The notes below the pieces were generated by a model that was not told the origin of the DNA, made no database searches, and saw only the letters and a program-made list of their open reading frames with translations. The position numbers and the translations under genes were made by a program. DNA of 64,000 bases, from NCBI GenBank assembly GCA_036023115.1, contig JAYKKT010000061.1, positions 10,931,501 through 10,995,500 on the forward strand, given 5' to 3'. This document shows, one piece after another, positions 49,701 to 59,500 of this stretch (positions within the stretch are counted from its first letter, which is position 1; each line of letters begins with the position of its first letter). The DNA is from Brasenia schreberi. Taxonomy: Eukaryota > Streptophyta > Magnoliopsida > Nymphaeales > Cabombaceae.

Positions 49701-51341
49701 TATTGCTTTGTTGAGTGAAATGTGAATACGACACAAGCTCAAATAGGGTTTCACCTAAAATATTTCTATCCAACCCCACTTGGTGGGGAATAAGGCTTAC
49801 TTTTGTTTTTGTTTTTTTGTGATTGAATGAAAAATTCTATGGTGGATGAGTCCTTTCCTTTAGTCTATCTTATGGTTCTAAGTTTTTTGAGCTTGTTCAT
49901 CCCAAAAACTTATTTAGCACTACCCTTTTTTCTTGGGATCTGAGCTCATGCTAGCAGCAATATGTTCCTTTCCCCACAAATTTATTAGTTGCAAGAAATT
50001 TTTCGTTGCCTAGTGCTTAATGTTTTCTTTTTCTCCTTAATGTTCTCCTGCATCTTTGGTTCTCCTTTTCTTTGTGATGTGCACTTTGGATTCGTAAAGA
50101 CATGTTAGTTTCAGGACAAGATTTGAATTTAATCTCGCTATATCCCTTCCATATTGAAGAACTTTAGACGTATGGAATATATCTACCGTGTCTTGAATTC
50201 ACGATCTTATGAGAAGTGATTGGCTCCAAGTTTTTCATTTTTTGAAACTTCTGATTTCTCAGGGGTCATCGAGCGGCTTAGCACGAAATGTGATTATTTG
50301 CCAGCCGTGGAGATCGCACATTTGTTTGGGCTATGTGAGAAGTACCCCCCTGTGCCACTGTTAAATAAATATGTGCAAGATGTCAAACGCAAATACTATA
50401 GCGTTATGGGGAAAGGGGACAAAAAGGCCCGGGTAGCTTCTCTCTCCCTCTCTCCCCCCCCCCTTCTCTCTCTCTCTCTCTCTCCCCTTTTGTTGTAAAA
50501 GATGGGCGATGTTCCTTGACCCTTTTTACAGGTCGAAGCTATTAACAAGAAACTAGAGGCGTATCGATTATTAATAGTAACCATTAAGAAGTGCAATATA
50601 GACGACTTCCCAGTTTCCCCACTTAAGCAGAAAATGACTCATCTGAAAGGGCAGAGAGAGAAGGAACTAATGGCAATGATATCACCACGGGTGGAGCAAA
50701 AGAAGCCGAAGCAACAGCAGAGTCCCATGATGGTACCCTCATCAGCGGCCCCCATCCCTTCCGTTCCAGATTTGCCTGTTGATAAGTTGTTGAAAGAGCA
50801 GAATAACAGTCCTGGGTCGTCACCGATGCTAACACCACAAGCCCATGACAGCATCATAGCTGGTGCTGCCATTTCGGCGCTTGCTGCTGGAACGCAACCG
50901 GAGGTGTTTGAGCAGAATCCAGTAGCAGGCAGCAGCTTCCGTGCGTCGCATACAATGGCGGCATCATTTGATTCTTACCGGCTAGAACGGTATTTGCCAG
51001 CAGATAGGCCAACTCTAATGGATAAATCTTCTTATGATCCTTACAGAGCACAACATCAAGATGATCCTTTCAATTCTAGGCAAGATTCCTTTGGAAGATC
51101 CCTGGTTGCTGGAAGCTACTGGAGTCCACCACGTCCCAGCTCAGGCTTAAGCTCGGACTCGAGAAACGTCAGGCTTCGCACGGATGCAATTCTGGGTGGC
51201 GAGCTGTTATATCATCCGTCAGATGCTTTTGATAACTCCCGGTCTCGTGACAATGGTTCTGATAGCTTCTCAGGCACAACAGCATCTCGCTATCATTCTG
51301 ATTTTTTGCTTGGTTATCCTTTCATCCCACCAAGCTCCTAG
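40711..51341 (+). CDS. FRIGIDA-like protein (FRL1/2-type), three coding exons, 8.6-kb first intron
   Basis: Exons are 40,711-41,656, 50,263-50,432 and 50,532-51,341. The first junction joins CCA-G to GG-GTC (Pro-Gly-Val) across GT/AG, the second is phase 0, and the total is 641 aa. Residues 10-68 are a helical/coiled N-terminus with KKAF-like RKAFDDLEPF. Residues 70-138 are three 23-residue tandem repeats. About 140-430 is the FRIGIDA domain (FMDGFEPDEVDAAKD, MMKLCRQLGLSDRMPG, VEIAHLFGLCEKYPPVPLL, the KKARVEAINKKLEAYRLLI helix). The rest is a Pro/Gln/Ser-rich, probably disordered tail. The start is the ATG at 40,711; upstream codons open only through GTG. FRIGIDA and relatives are nuclear scaffolds acting in flowering-time control through FLC-type regulators; which branch this gene serves is not shown by sequence. 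The two halves could be mistaken for two genes. Confidence 0.92.
40918..41122 (+). repeat. Three tandem 69-bp (23-residue) repeats in the FRIGIDA-like linker
   Basis: In-frame units start at 40,918, 40,987 and 41,056. The shared protein pattern is VK..T....SIE.KDETT..AD. with Val-Lys opening each unit. DNA similarity is partial, so the duplications are not very recent. Confidence 0.8.
42846..42985 (-). mobile_element. LINE 3' end in the FRIGIDA-like intron
   Basis: AACAACAACAACTAAGCC tail followed by GACGGGGTCAACTACATGG and CACTTTTGTTGTCGTCCTCT, matching the antisense 3' end of copy 1. About 70 bp of the interior are missing. Confidence 0.85.
43896..44874 (+). mobile_element. 5'-truncated LINE copy 3 with an open RT C-terminal frame, in the FRIGIDA-like intron
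   Basis: Starts in the RT palm ([13 protein letters not shown]) and ends in a long (TTG)n tail. An open frame of 291 codons (43,961-44,836) includes MLFADDIVLVEES and the basic C-terminus. It is the least decayed RT part in the window but lacks the endonuclease and RT fingers, so it cannot act alone. It contains a private 45-bp in-frame tandem duplication (ERRSKEEPVRRLENL twice, about 44,593-44,682). It is in the same orientation as the host gene. Confidence 0.9.
45482..45489. repeat. Candidate 8-bp target duplication, left side of hAT-like element
   Basis: CTCTTATT, matching CTCTTCTT at 48,359-48,366 in 7 of 8 positions. Both lie in a pyrimidine tract, so chance is not excluded. Confidence 0.5.
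45490..48358. mobile_element. hAT-like non-autonomous DNA transposon in the FRIGIDA-like intron
   Basis: 2,869 bp. The ends form an imperfect terminal inverted repeat: CTAAGTAGTCAATAGCG at left, and CTATGTTATCGATAGCG read inward from the right, 13 of 17 identical. Subterminal copies of TATAGCGG / GTTAGCGG cluster at 45,505-45,620 and, inverted, at 48,275-48,345. Short TIRs, dense subterminal motifs and an 8-bp duplication are hAT features. No transposase domain is visible. The interior from about 45,700 to 46,420 is GC-richer, has a CT tract and several short open frames, and could be captured host sequence. Confidence 0.65.
48367..48612 (+). mobile_element. Possible LTR 3' end plus primer-binding site fragment
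   Basis: TGGTATCAGTGCGG at about 48,598 resembles the primer-binding site complementary to initiator tRNA-Met (TGGTATCAGAGC) used by many plant LTR retrotransposons. The 230 bp upstream (GTGAACTTCTTCCATTGTAG and similar) look like an R/U5 end. No gag follows. Confidence 0.3.
48731..49015 (-). mobile_element. LINE 3' end with internal tandem duplication
   Basis: ACAACAACAACAAAAAGCC tail, then two diverged copies of GATTCTTTGTTTC..GGARCTCGATCAT..AACATTTAACTCAACATAAG (about 48,779 and 48,917, period about 139 bp). Confidence 0.8.
49650..49805 (+). mobile_element. Degenerate LINE 3' end, plus strand
   Basis: AAGAGGCAGAGGAAGGCCTC..AAGTGCTGGATGGAAATG encodes KRGRGRP.KCWMEM, the LINE C-terminal motif. 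It is followed by CCAACCCCACTTGG and a degraded TTTTGTTTTTG tail. Confidence 0.75.
50457..50485. repeat. Short (CT)n tract in the FRIGIDA-like second intron
   Basis: The 99-bp intron between exons 2 and 3 (50,433-50,531) is mostly CT repeat. Confidence 0.9.
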
Positions 51342-52098
51342 ATTGGATCCCGAGTAAGTTATTCTTCAGATCCTCATATGGAAGTTCCACTGAGCGATCC
51401 CCAGGCTCTGAATGCTGTGTTCGAATTTCAGATACCAGGATGTGGCTCTGAATTAGGTGCTGTCAATTAGGCTTCGACAGCAGACAGATCTGTAGCTATT
51501 CAGCGAACGAAGAGTAGCATTTCCTCTACAATCTTGAAATCAATCAATCGGGCCAATCCGGCTATTGAAACCGCAGAAGCTAGAAGATCATTACGGTACC
51601 AATATCTGCAGTCCCATGTTCAGCACAGAAAGTTTGCTTGTAAAGATGTCATTGTAGATTGCAGTGGGTTGTAATGTTCCAGGATTTTGTTATGAGAATG
51701 CGTGAGGAAACTTGCTGGCGACTATGTCAAATGATTGTGTGTGTGTGAGAGAGAGAGATCCAACCTAGGTTTTAAGATATATATGGCACCAAAATTTATG
51801 AAGCTGTGATCTTGTCACGGATGCTGGAAGCCTGGAACTTGGAAGCATGCCCTCTTTCGCCCCAGTTCCATCTCGTATTTTAGTTTTGTACCTTTATTCT
51901 TTACTTCAAGAAGTCCAGGCTGAGTGGCTCAAAGAAAGGCAAAGAGCGGTGTTGCAGTGAAGGGATCCCTCTTGCTTAACGAGAATGGCGCATCCATGAA
52001 AGAGCTTGACTGAGCTTCGCCAAACCCACCCAGTGTCGAGCAACCCATCTTCTAGCCAGTGCCTTTGAATGATTTCGTCTTTCACTTGGTGAAGTTTT

Positions 52099-52231
52099 TT
52101 CCTTTTATGTTTTTTACGAGAGGGGGTTGAAGCCTAACACCCACACCCACGCATGAACCCTTGGAAGTCGAACTCTCCCTCAGCAGCAATGGTGCTAGAG
52201 CGCCCTGTTGTTGAGCTCACGCTCTGGGTGC
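52099..52231 (-). mobile_element. tRNA-derived SINE (family A) with imperfect target duplication
   Basis: Minus strand: GCGTGAGCTCAACAACAGGG (A box), GGAGAGTTCGACTTCC (B box), GTTAGGCTTCAACC and a T/A-rich end. Flanks CACTTGGTGAAGTTTT (52,083-52,098) and CACTTTGATGAAGTTTT (52,232-52,248) look like a target duplication. These edges define the element as about 133 bp. Confidence 0.8.
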
Positions 52232-52371
52232 CACTTTGATGAAGTTTTAACCATTACAATCCTGTACCGGTACTTCACGGCTTATGGTTAAATGCAGCAG
52301 TTTCTCATTGTTCAACAGTTCAAGAAAAGATAGAGTTTGCAATATGAACCTTTGGACAGGAATTTCATTTA

Positions 52372-52424
52372 CAAGACCTCCCGCTTACTAAACGGGTGCT
52401 CTAACCAACTGAGCTATGCATCTC
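52372..52424 (-). pseudogene. Truncated tRNA-Thr (AGT), 5' two-thirds only
   Basis: The minus strand reads the D-arm GCATAGCTCAGTTGGTTAGA, then the anticodon stem-loop CCCGT-TTAGTAA-GCGGG (anticodon AGT, Thr), then GAGGTCTTG of the variable region. The T arm and 3' acceptor half are absent; unrelated DNA follows. It is a fossil or fragment of a cytosolic tRNA gene, and with only the A box it should not be a normal transcription unit. Confidence 0.85.
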
Positions 52425-52855
52425 GGCCGCTTTGCGATCTAGACCGCAGATACGAAGCTCAATTGTTTCCTCTGCCGTTGCCGAACGCGACCCTGTAAAC
52501 CCTTCTTCTTCTTCTCCTTTCTTCTGATTTCTCTCTTTCTTTGTCAATTGTTTGATTCGTCACCGGTGGAGAATGATGAAAATCTGACATTCTGGGCTTC
52601 ATGTTTGCTTTATTCTTCATTTGTCACTAGCTTCATCGAGAATTTTTTCCATTTTTCTCTCGATAACCTGTTTTATTATGCATATTCGTTTAATCTGTGG
52701 ACTTAAACGTACTAATGAGGTGAAAATACTCATAGGAAAAGTTGCTATAGGTTTCAATAAGGTTATCGTTACGTTTGGAAGCCTCGAGGATTAAGTAGGA
52801 ATTGCTTCCAATTTTTGGGAATTCCTTTCAGATTACTGTGGATTTCTTTCCTTTA

Positions 52856-52925
52856 TCTAGACGAGTAGATTCCCAGAAAACTTCGTCCTTTTTCTAGACG
52901 AGTAGATTTCAAGAAAGCTTCGTCC
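52856..52925 (+). promoter_or_regulatory. 37-bp tandem repeat carrying heat-shock-element-like triplets, upstream of HSP90
   Basis: TCTAGACGAGTAGATT is repeated at 52,856 and 52,893. Each unit continues with TTC, GAA and TTC blocks (TTCCCAGAAAACTTC; TTCAAGAAAGCTTC). Spacing is not the ideal two bases throughout, so HSF binding is inference. It lies in the 5' UTR, first intron or promoter of the HSP90 gene. Confidence 0.35.
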
Positions 52926-53559
52926 GAAATGGGAGCTCTCTCTGAAGCTTTATGGAAACTCAATTCCTCCTTTGCTTCTTCGAATATTGTTTTTTCCATG
53001 TCGTGTACGCTATTTATGTGTATAAAATGTGTTTTTTTGTCAAGAGTCGATCTCTTGTTTTTCTGTAATTTAAAAGTCAAGCTGATCCCTCTAGTTTTTG
53101 AAGATCAAAACCTGATACCCTGGCATTTAAGATCATAATTTTACAACATTCGTACTATTTGGCAAGTATAAGTTTGGTGCAATGTTATACTCTAAGGCTC
53201 TAAGTATTAGTTATTTTCTACATCGCCCAGGTTTGATTCACTTTTCATGTTCATGCAAATCCCTTGTATCCACTGCTTAGCTTAAAATTTGGTTTTGATT
53301 TTTCGTTTCTTCTCTCTTCTGTTTCTTGAATTCGCTTGATGACAATCGAAGTCTGGCAGTCTTGGTTGAGCACTTCTGATGTTGGAAGTTTGGAATTTCA
53401 TTTCTGGAGGGACAATTTTCAATGCGCGCTTACGAAGATTTCTCTTTTACATTTTGTTTACCTTGTTGAGCTGTTAGCTATTTGTTATTCAAAATTGATC
53501 CAGAAGGTTCCTTTTGCTCATGAGCTGTGATCGTTTGATGTTCTGTATTCATTTTTTAG

Positions 53560-56500
53560 GCATTGGAACGTGAAGATGGACATACAAGATTTTCATCTAA
53601 ACGGTATTCTGCCTTCACTGCTATTGGTAGAAATGGGGATAATTGCAAGAAAAGAATTGCATTTTCGTTGCCTATTCCTATGAGTTTAAGTGCGAGAAAT
53701 GGCTCTCTTGGGGGTGTGCGTTATGAGTCAACTGCAGTTGCTTCTGATTCTTCAGAACCACCTGTTGAGAAGTTTGAATATCAAGCTGAGGTACTTTTCT
53801 TATGTAAAAAAAAATACTAGTTTCATGTTTTGGGCCTCATCGTGGTGTTTACTTGATCAAAGTACTTTTTAGATGCTTATGCTTTTCATTTTTCAATGCA
53901 AAGTAGTTCCCGAATTTCCATTTGGATCTACTATAGAGGGTCTACTCGCATCCTTGATTATTCATTTTCTATGTTGCAGGTTAGTCGCCTTATGGACCTG
54001 ATAGTTCACAGCCTCTACAGCAACAAGGAAGTCTTCCTTCGTGAGCTGATCAGGTTATTTTGGTCTTTCCCTTTTATGTGCTTTGTGTTCGGCTCTGAAG
54101 CTATAGATTCATTTTGTTTTTGTATGTGACAATGAAGTAACATCCCATTATATTATATTTCTTTTTCTGTTTCTGCTCTGATAGATATTCGCAGAGACCA
54201 TGGAAATATGCTAGTACATTTGGTATTCCAACTCTTTGGAACATGCAATAGGGTAGCCTTCGCATTTATGCTTATCAAATGCCTCTGGTTTTGAAATTTG
54301 TACTTTTAAGCACACAAGCAGCATATGTGTTTGACGAGATGACGATGACAACAACAACAACAACAACGAAGCCTTTCCCCATACTAGTTGTGGTTGGCTA
54401 CATTGATTCTTTGTTTCCATAAGATTTGATCATGTGTCATATGAACAGTCAATGAAGCTAGCTTCCTTCCGACACTTTGGTAGTCTTCCTCTTCCTCTTT
54501 TAAGTTTTAACATATTAAGTTTTAACATATTGACCATCTAGTTTCTCATACATTTTTACTGGAACTTCCTTTAGTCACACTTTTATTTCCAAACCATCCT
54601 TAATGATTTTCTCTCCTTTTACCATCTGTAGGTGCCACTGTCAATTTGTCTCTGATAACGTCATTACGTATGCAGTCTTTCTTTATGTGGCCACACATCT
54701 ATCTCATTATGTATACAATCTTTCCTTTTGTGTTTGATGAGACAATTCTAGTTCTTATGTTGTTACATGATATTTTGAAGGTTTTATTTCTTTTTGACGA
54801 AGCATTTCTGAAGCAGATTGTTCTCGTATTCTGATATATGGCAATTTTCTTTTTCTTTTTTTCAGTAATGCTAGTGATGCGCTGGATAAACTGCGCTTTC
54901 TAAGTGTTACAGACCAAGAACTTCTCCAACCTGCCGTTGAATTAGACATACGTATCCAGTCAGATAAAGATAGTGGAATAATTACAATTACGTAAGCTCC
55001 TGTCTACAGCTTGCAAGCTTTGAGGATCTTGTCAATGTCTCAATTGGATGGTTGGTAAGTTGTTCACAACTTCACATTGCTCTGATGTCCTGTAGGGATA
55101 CTGGAATCGGGATGACCAAGACAGAGTTGGTTGAATGTCTTGGAACTATTGCTCAAAGTGGAACAGCCAAGTTCTTAAAGGTTGTAAAGGTATTGAATGA
55201 CTGCAGAAACTCCCTACTGCTTTGCTTATTTATTCTTTTTGCTCCATTTCTTTTGCATTATTGTCTATTGTGTTGCTTAATCATAGTGCATCTTGTTTTA
55301 CAGGATAGCAAAGAAGCTGGTGACAACAACCTAATTGGACAGTTCGGTGTTGGATTCTACTCAGCATTCCTTGTGTCAGACAAGGTATTGTTGCCAGCCA
55401 AGTATATTTCAGCTTCTTGCACTGCTTGAAGAATCAAGATTTTCAATATAGTGAAAACTGTTAAGGCAGATTCGTCTGTAGAGGAAGAAAGGAAATAATT
55501 ATAAATTGCATTTCCAAATGATGGGAGGATCCCGTTGAGACTCACCTTCCAAATGCAAAGTTCTTAGTGGGTCCTTGCACATTTTGACTACTATCTTCTT
55601 TGTTTTACATGTTAAAAGATTAATGAAGCATCTTCGTTGCCCAATTCTGAAGTCAATGGGTGAATAATGTGATTTGGTAGATGCTGTAAATTGTTCAGTC
55701 GCTGTGGGGGGAGTCCTTTGTTTGTGAATATGTCTGAACTAAGTTCAGCATTTGCTTAAGGGAACAAGTACTTGTGACAGTGACGCCCAATCATTTGGGA
55801 ACACTCATCCATTTGATTAGTATTCTTGAATCTTGATGTCTGTTGGAGAACGAAGAACTTGCAGAAATCTTTCTTTCTCTGCATCAATCTTTTGAACTAA
55901 TTTTCTACAAACTTGCAAATCTCGTATTGCTTCCTCTTCTTCTTTGTGGAGCTTTTCTGTTTTCCTTTCTTTTATCATGTTTCTGCATTTCTAAGACCAA
56001 ATTTTGAGCTTAACTTTATTGTTAGGTGACTAACTGAAAATCGTTCAAGGTAATTTTTTTATCCAAGACCTAGTAATTGTTGCATCTGAACAATTGACTG
56101 TGTGATGCTTCTTTTGGAAGGCCTGGAGGATTCAGTTGCTGGTTGCCTTTTACTAATATTACCTTTTTGCTGTCCAAATAAATCATTGAGATGCATATCC
56201 TTTTGTCTTTGTACTGCAGGTGGTTGTCTCAACAAAAAGCCCAAAATCTGATAAGCAGTACGTCTGGGAAGCAGAGGCTAATGCAAGTTCTTTTACCATC
56301 CGGGAAGAGACAGATCCAGAAAAACTCATTCCAAGAGGCACTTGTCTTACCCTTTATTTGAAGGTATGTCATGTAATCACCTGTTCAACTTCTTTTCTAT
56401 GGTTCTCCACTGATGTAATGCGATGACGGGGGGTTGTTTGTTATCTATCGTCCTCCAGCGAGATGATAAGGACTTTGCACACCCTGAAAGGATTCAGAGG

Positions 56501-59500
56501 CTTGTGAAGAATTACTCACAGTTTGTGTCGTTCCCAATATACACCTGGCAAGAGAAGGGATACACAAAAGAGGTATGCTTAATGCTCCGTGTTTTAGTTA
56601 TAGGTACTGTACTCCTTAATGAACTATAGGTTGGTCCGTTGCTGATTGCACGTTGAATTTAAAGCTGTTCTAGACATTTAGTACATTAAGAAAAAATTGC
56701 AGGTGTAAACAGGGTAAGACACAAGTGGGAAAGACGAGATTTATTTCACACGCTAGGTAGTTTTGGCATGTTAAGTTAGTCGTTTATCCAAAATTCTCAA
56801 TCAAGATTAACTCATTTAATTCATTATTCAATCTAACAAATTGAGTAGGTTGAGGTTGATGAAGATCCAGCAGATGTGAAAAAGGATGGTGTAGATGACA
56901 AGGCTGAGGTGATGTTGTGCAGCTGTATTTTGTTATTTCAATGGCAGATCCCTGCTTAATATGAATATCTCATTAATATTTTTTGTCCTTCTTATACAGA
57001 AAAAGAAGAAGACCAAGACTGTGGTTGAGAGGTATTGGGACTGGGAACTCACTAATGAAACCAAGCCTATATGGGTAAGATTCTGCTTTTCTTCAAGTCT
57101 TTGATTTAGTTTCACTTTTGGCATGCCTTGGAGGTCAAGGGTGATTCGCTTTCTTTAAACAAATCAATATTCACATTTAGTTCTTGAATTGATTTTTGTA
57201 GCAATCAGCAGGTGCTAAATGATGTACAATTTTCTTTGCAGTTACGGAATCCAAAAGATGTAACCACAGAGGAGTACAATGAGTTCTACAAGAAAACTTT
57301 CAACGAATATTTGGATCCACTAGCATCATCACACTTTACAACAGAGGTAGCAACACAAACCTTTTCTTGGTACTGCCTCCTTGAGTTTGTATCTTCTTCC
57401 TCCAAAACAGCGTTCTGTTGTTGATTGTGATTGTCGTTTCCAGGGAGAGGTAGAATTTAGGTCCATTCTTTTTGTGCCTTCTATTGCTCCTTCAGACCGA
57501 GATGACATACTTAACCGTAAGACAAAGAACATCAGACTCTATGTGAAGCGTGTATTTATATCAGATGACTTTGACGGAGAACTAGTATGTAAAGGAAAAC
57601 TCTTTTTCCCCTGTTGTTCTGTTGTATGGAGTTATGACGATTTTCTTAATCTATGGCTTCTAGTTCCCAAGGTATCTGAGTTTTGTCAAAGGTGTTGTGG
57701 ACTCCAACGATCTTCCTCTTAATGTCTCCCGAGAAATTCTTCAGGAGAGTCGAATTGTAAGTTGTCTCTGTCTCTGCCTCTTTGTTTCCTGTGTTTTGCA
57801 TTGTATTCCTAGTGTTCATACACTATATGAGCTCATGCTTTCTCATCCTCTACTCAGGTTCGAATAATGCAAAGAAGGCTAGTCAGGAAGGCTTTCGATA
57901 TGATATTGGGCATAGCTCAGAGTGAGAACAGAGATGTACGTCCTGCCTCTGTTTAAAATCCTTTTTGTTTTTCACACTTGTAGTAGACTAAAAAGCAGGA
58001 TCAATCTTTGGGCCACATTCACTACATTGACCATGCCAAATTCTTGTATTTCTGATTTCCTGCAGGATTATGACAAGTTCTGGGAGAATTTTGGCAAGAA
58101 CCTGAAACTGGGCTGTATTGAGGATCATCCAAATCACAAGCGTATTGCACCACTTCTTCGATTCTTCTCATCTCAAAGCGAGGAAGAACTCATCAGCCTA
58201 GACGAGTATGTGGAGAACATGAAAGCTGATCAGAAGGATATCTATTATATCGCTGCAGACAGTGTCAAAAGTGCAAGGAGTACGCCATTCCTTGAAAAAC
58301 TTATTGACAAAGATTTTGAGGTCAGTGGTGCTTGTCATCTCAAAATTAGTGGAGAAAAAAGAACTCACTCTTAGAACCAGTCATATGATTTTATCCTTTT
58401 CAAGGCTAAGAGGGCATACAAACGAGTGGGAATGCATTGGACTGGCTTTTCCAGACACCATGTACTTATTGATGAACTGATTTTCTTTTACGATCAGATA
58501 GCCATATTCAAAATCTTCAGAGTTCTAAGCTGAACCATGACCCTTTCTCCGTTAAGATATGTCAGGACGATGGTGATCTAGTTTGCCTTTTGACACATAA
58601 ATTTTATTTTGGTCCTATTTGCTAATGAAATCTCTGGTTAGCAAATTGTCATTGAGATTTTTTTTAAGCCTATGTGCCTAATTTTCTGTTCTTTTGGTTA
58701 CATCCTCCTAATTGCGTAAAAGTGGTGTCAGCCTCTCTATGCTGTGATCTGATTGCTTCTTTTAACAAAATTTCAGGTGTTGTTTCTGATTGATCCCATT
58801 GATGAAGTTTCCATTCAAAACCTTAAAAGCTACAAGGAGAAAATTTTTGTAGATATCAGCAAGGAAGACCTTGATTTGGGTACTTTTTTTAAGCATAATT
58901 CTTTTGTTTTGCACCAATTGTGATTATTCTAATCTCATTTATCGTTCTTGTACTCCGTAGGTGACAAGAATGAGGAAAAAGAGAAGGAAATCAAAGAGGA
59001 ATTTGGTAAGACATGTGATTGGATAAAAAAGCGGCTAGGTGAAAAGGTTGCTAGCGTTCAAATCTCCAACCGCCTGAGCACCTCGCCATGTGTTCTCGTT
59101 TCTGGTAAATTTGGCTGGTCTGCTAACATGGAGAGGTATTCCAATCCCTTCTCCTTATTCGTTTGGAAAGATTGAATTTGAATAATTTTTGTGCGTAAAA
59201 TAGGTCAAGTTAAACGTGAATCTGTTTCGTCTGCTGTCTGTAGCTGAGCTGTGAACTCATCCAAATCGAGGAGATCTGGTTGAAGATAGTAGGATACTAA
59301 ATGATGCGTCTCTTTTGTATATAGATGCATGGAGTTGTAACTGTAGTATTCTTGATGCAATTGATTGTACTTTACAAAGTTTTAACTGCCAGGAAACTCA
59401 AGTGCTTATCATTTCTGCTTGCTGATGTGAACTTTATCTGCAGATTGATGAAGGCACAAACTCTAGGGGATACGTCTAGCTTGGAATTCATGCGCAGTAG

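Larger units (their letters stand above)
51342..53559. other. 3' flank of FRIGIDA-like gene and 5' region of HSP90
   Basis: Contains the presumed 3' UTR of the FRIGIDA-like gene to about 51,900 with a short (GT)(GA) tract at 51,740, a SINE (52.1 kb), a truncated tRNA-Thr (52.37 kb), a CTTCTTCTT leader-like tract (52,500-52,530) and a 37-bp tandem repeat (52.86 kb). The missing first HSP90 exon must lie here or have been lost; I could not settle on one. Confidence 0.5.

Noticed and set aside
52425..52494. Frame ending SSIVSSAVAERDP before a GTAAAC site as HSP90 exon 1
   Set aside because: The residues look suitable and the phase fits, but there is no in-frame ATG before a stop and the upstream part overlaps the tRNA fragment.
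52929..53138. Open frame starting MGALSEALWKL as HSP90 exon 1
   Set aside because: No good donor in the right phase, and its residues do not look like the family's transit peptide.
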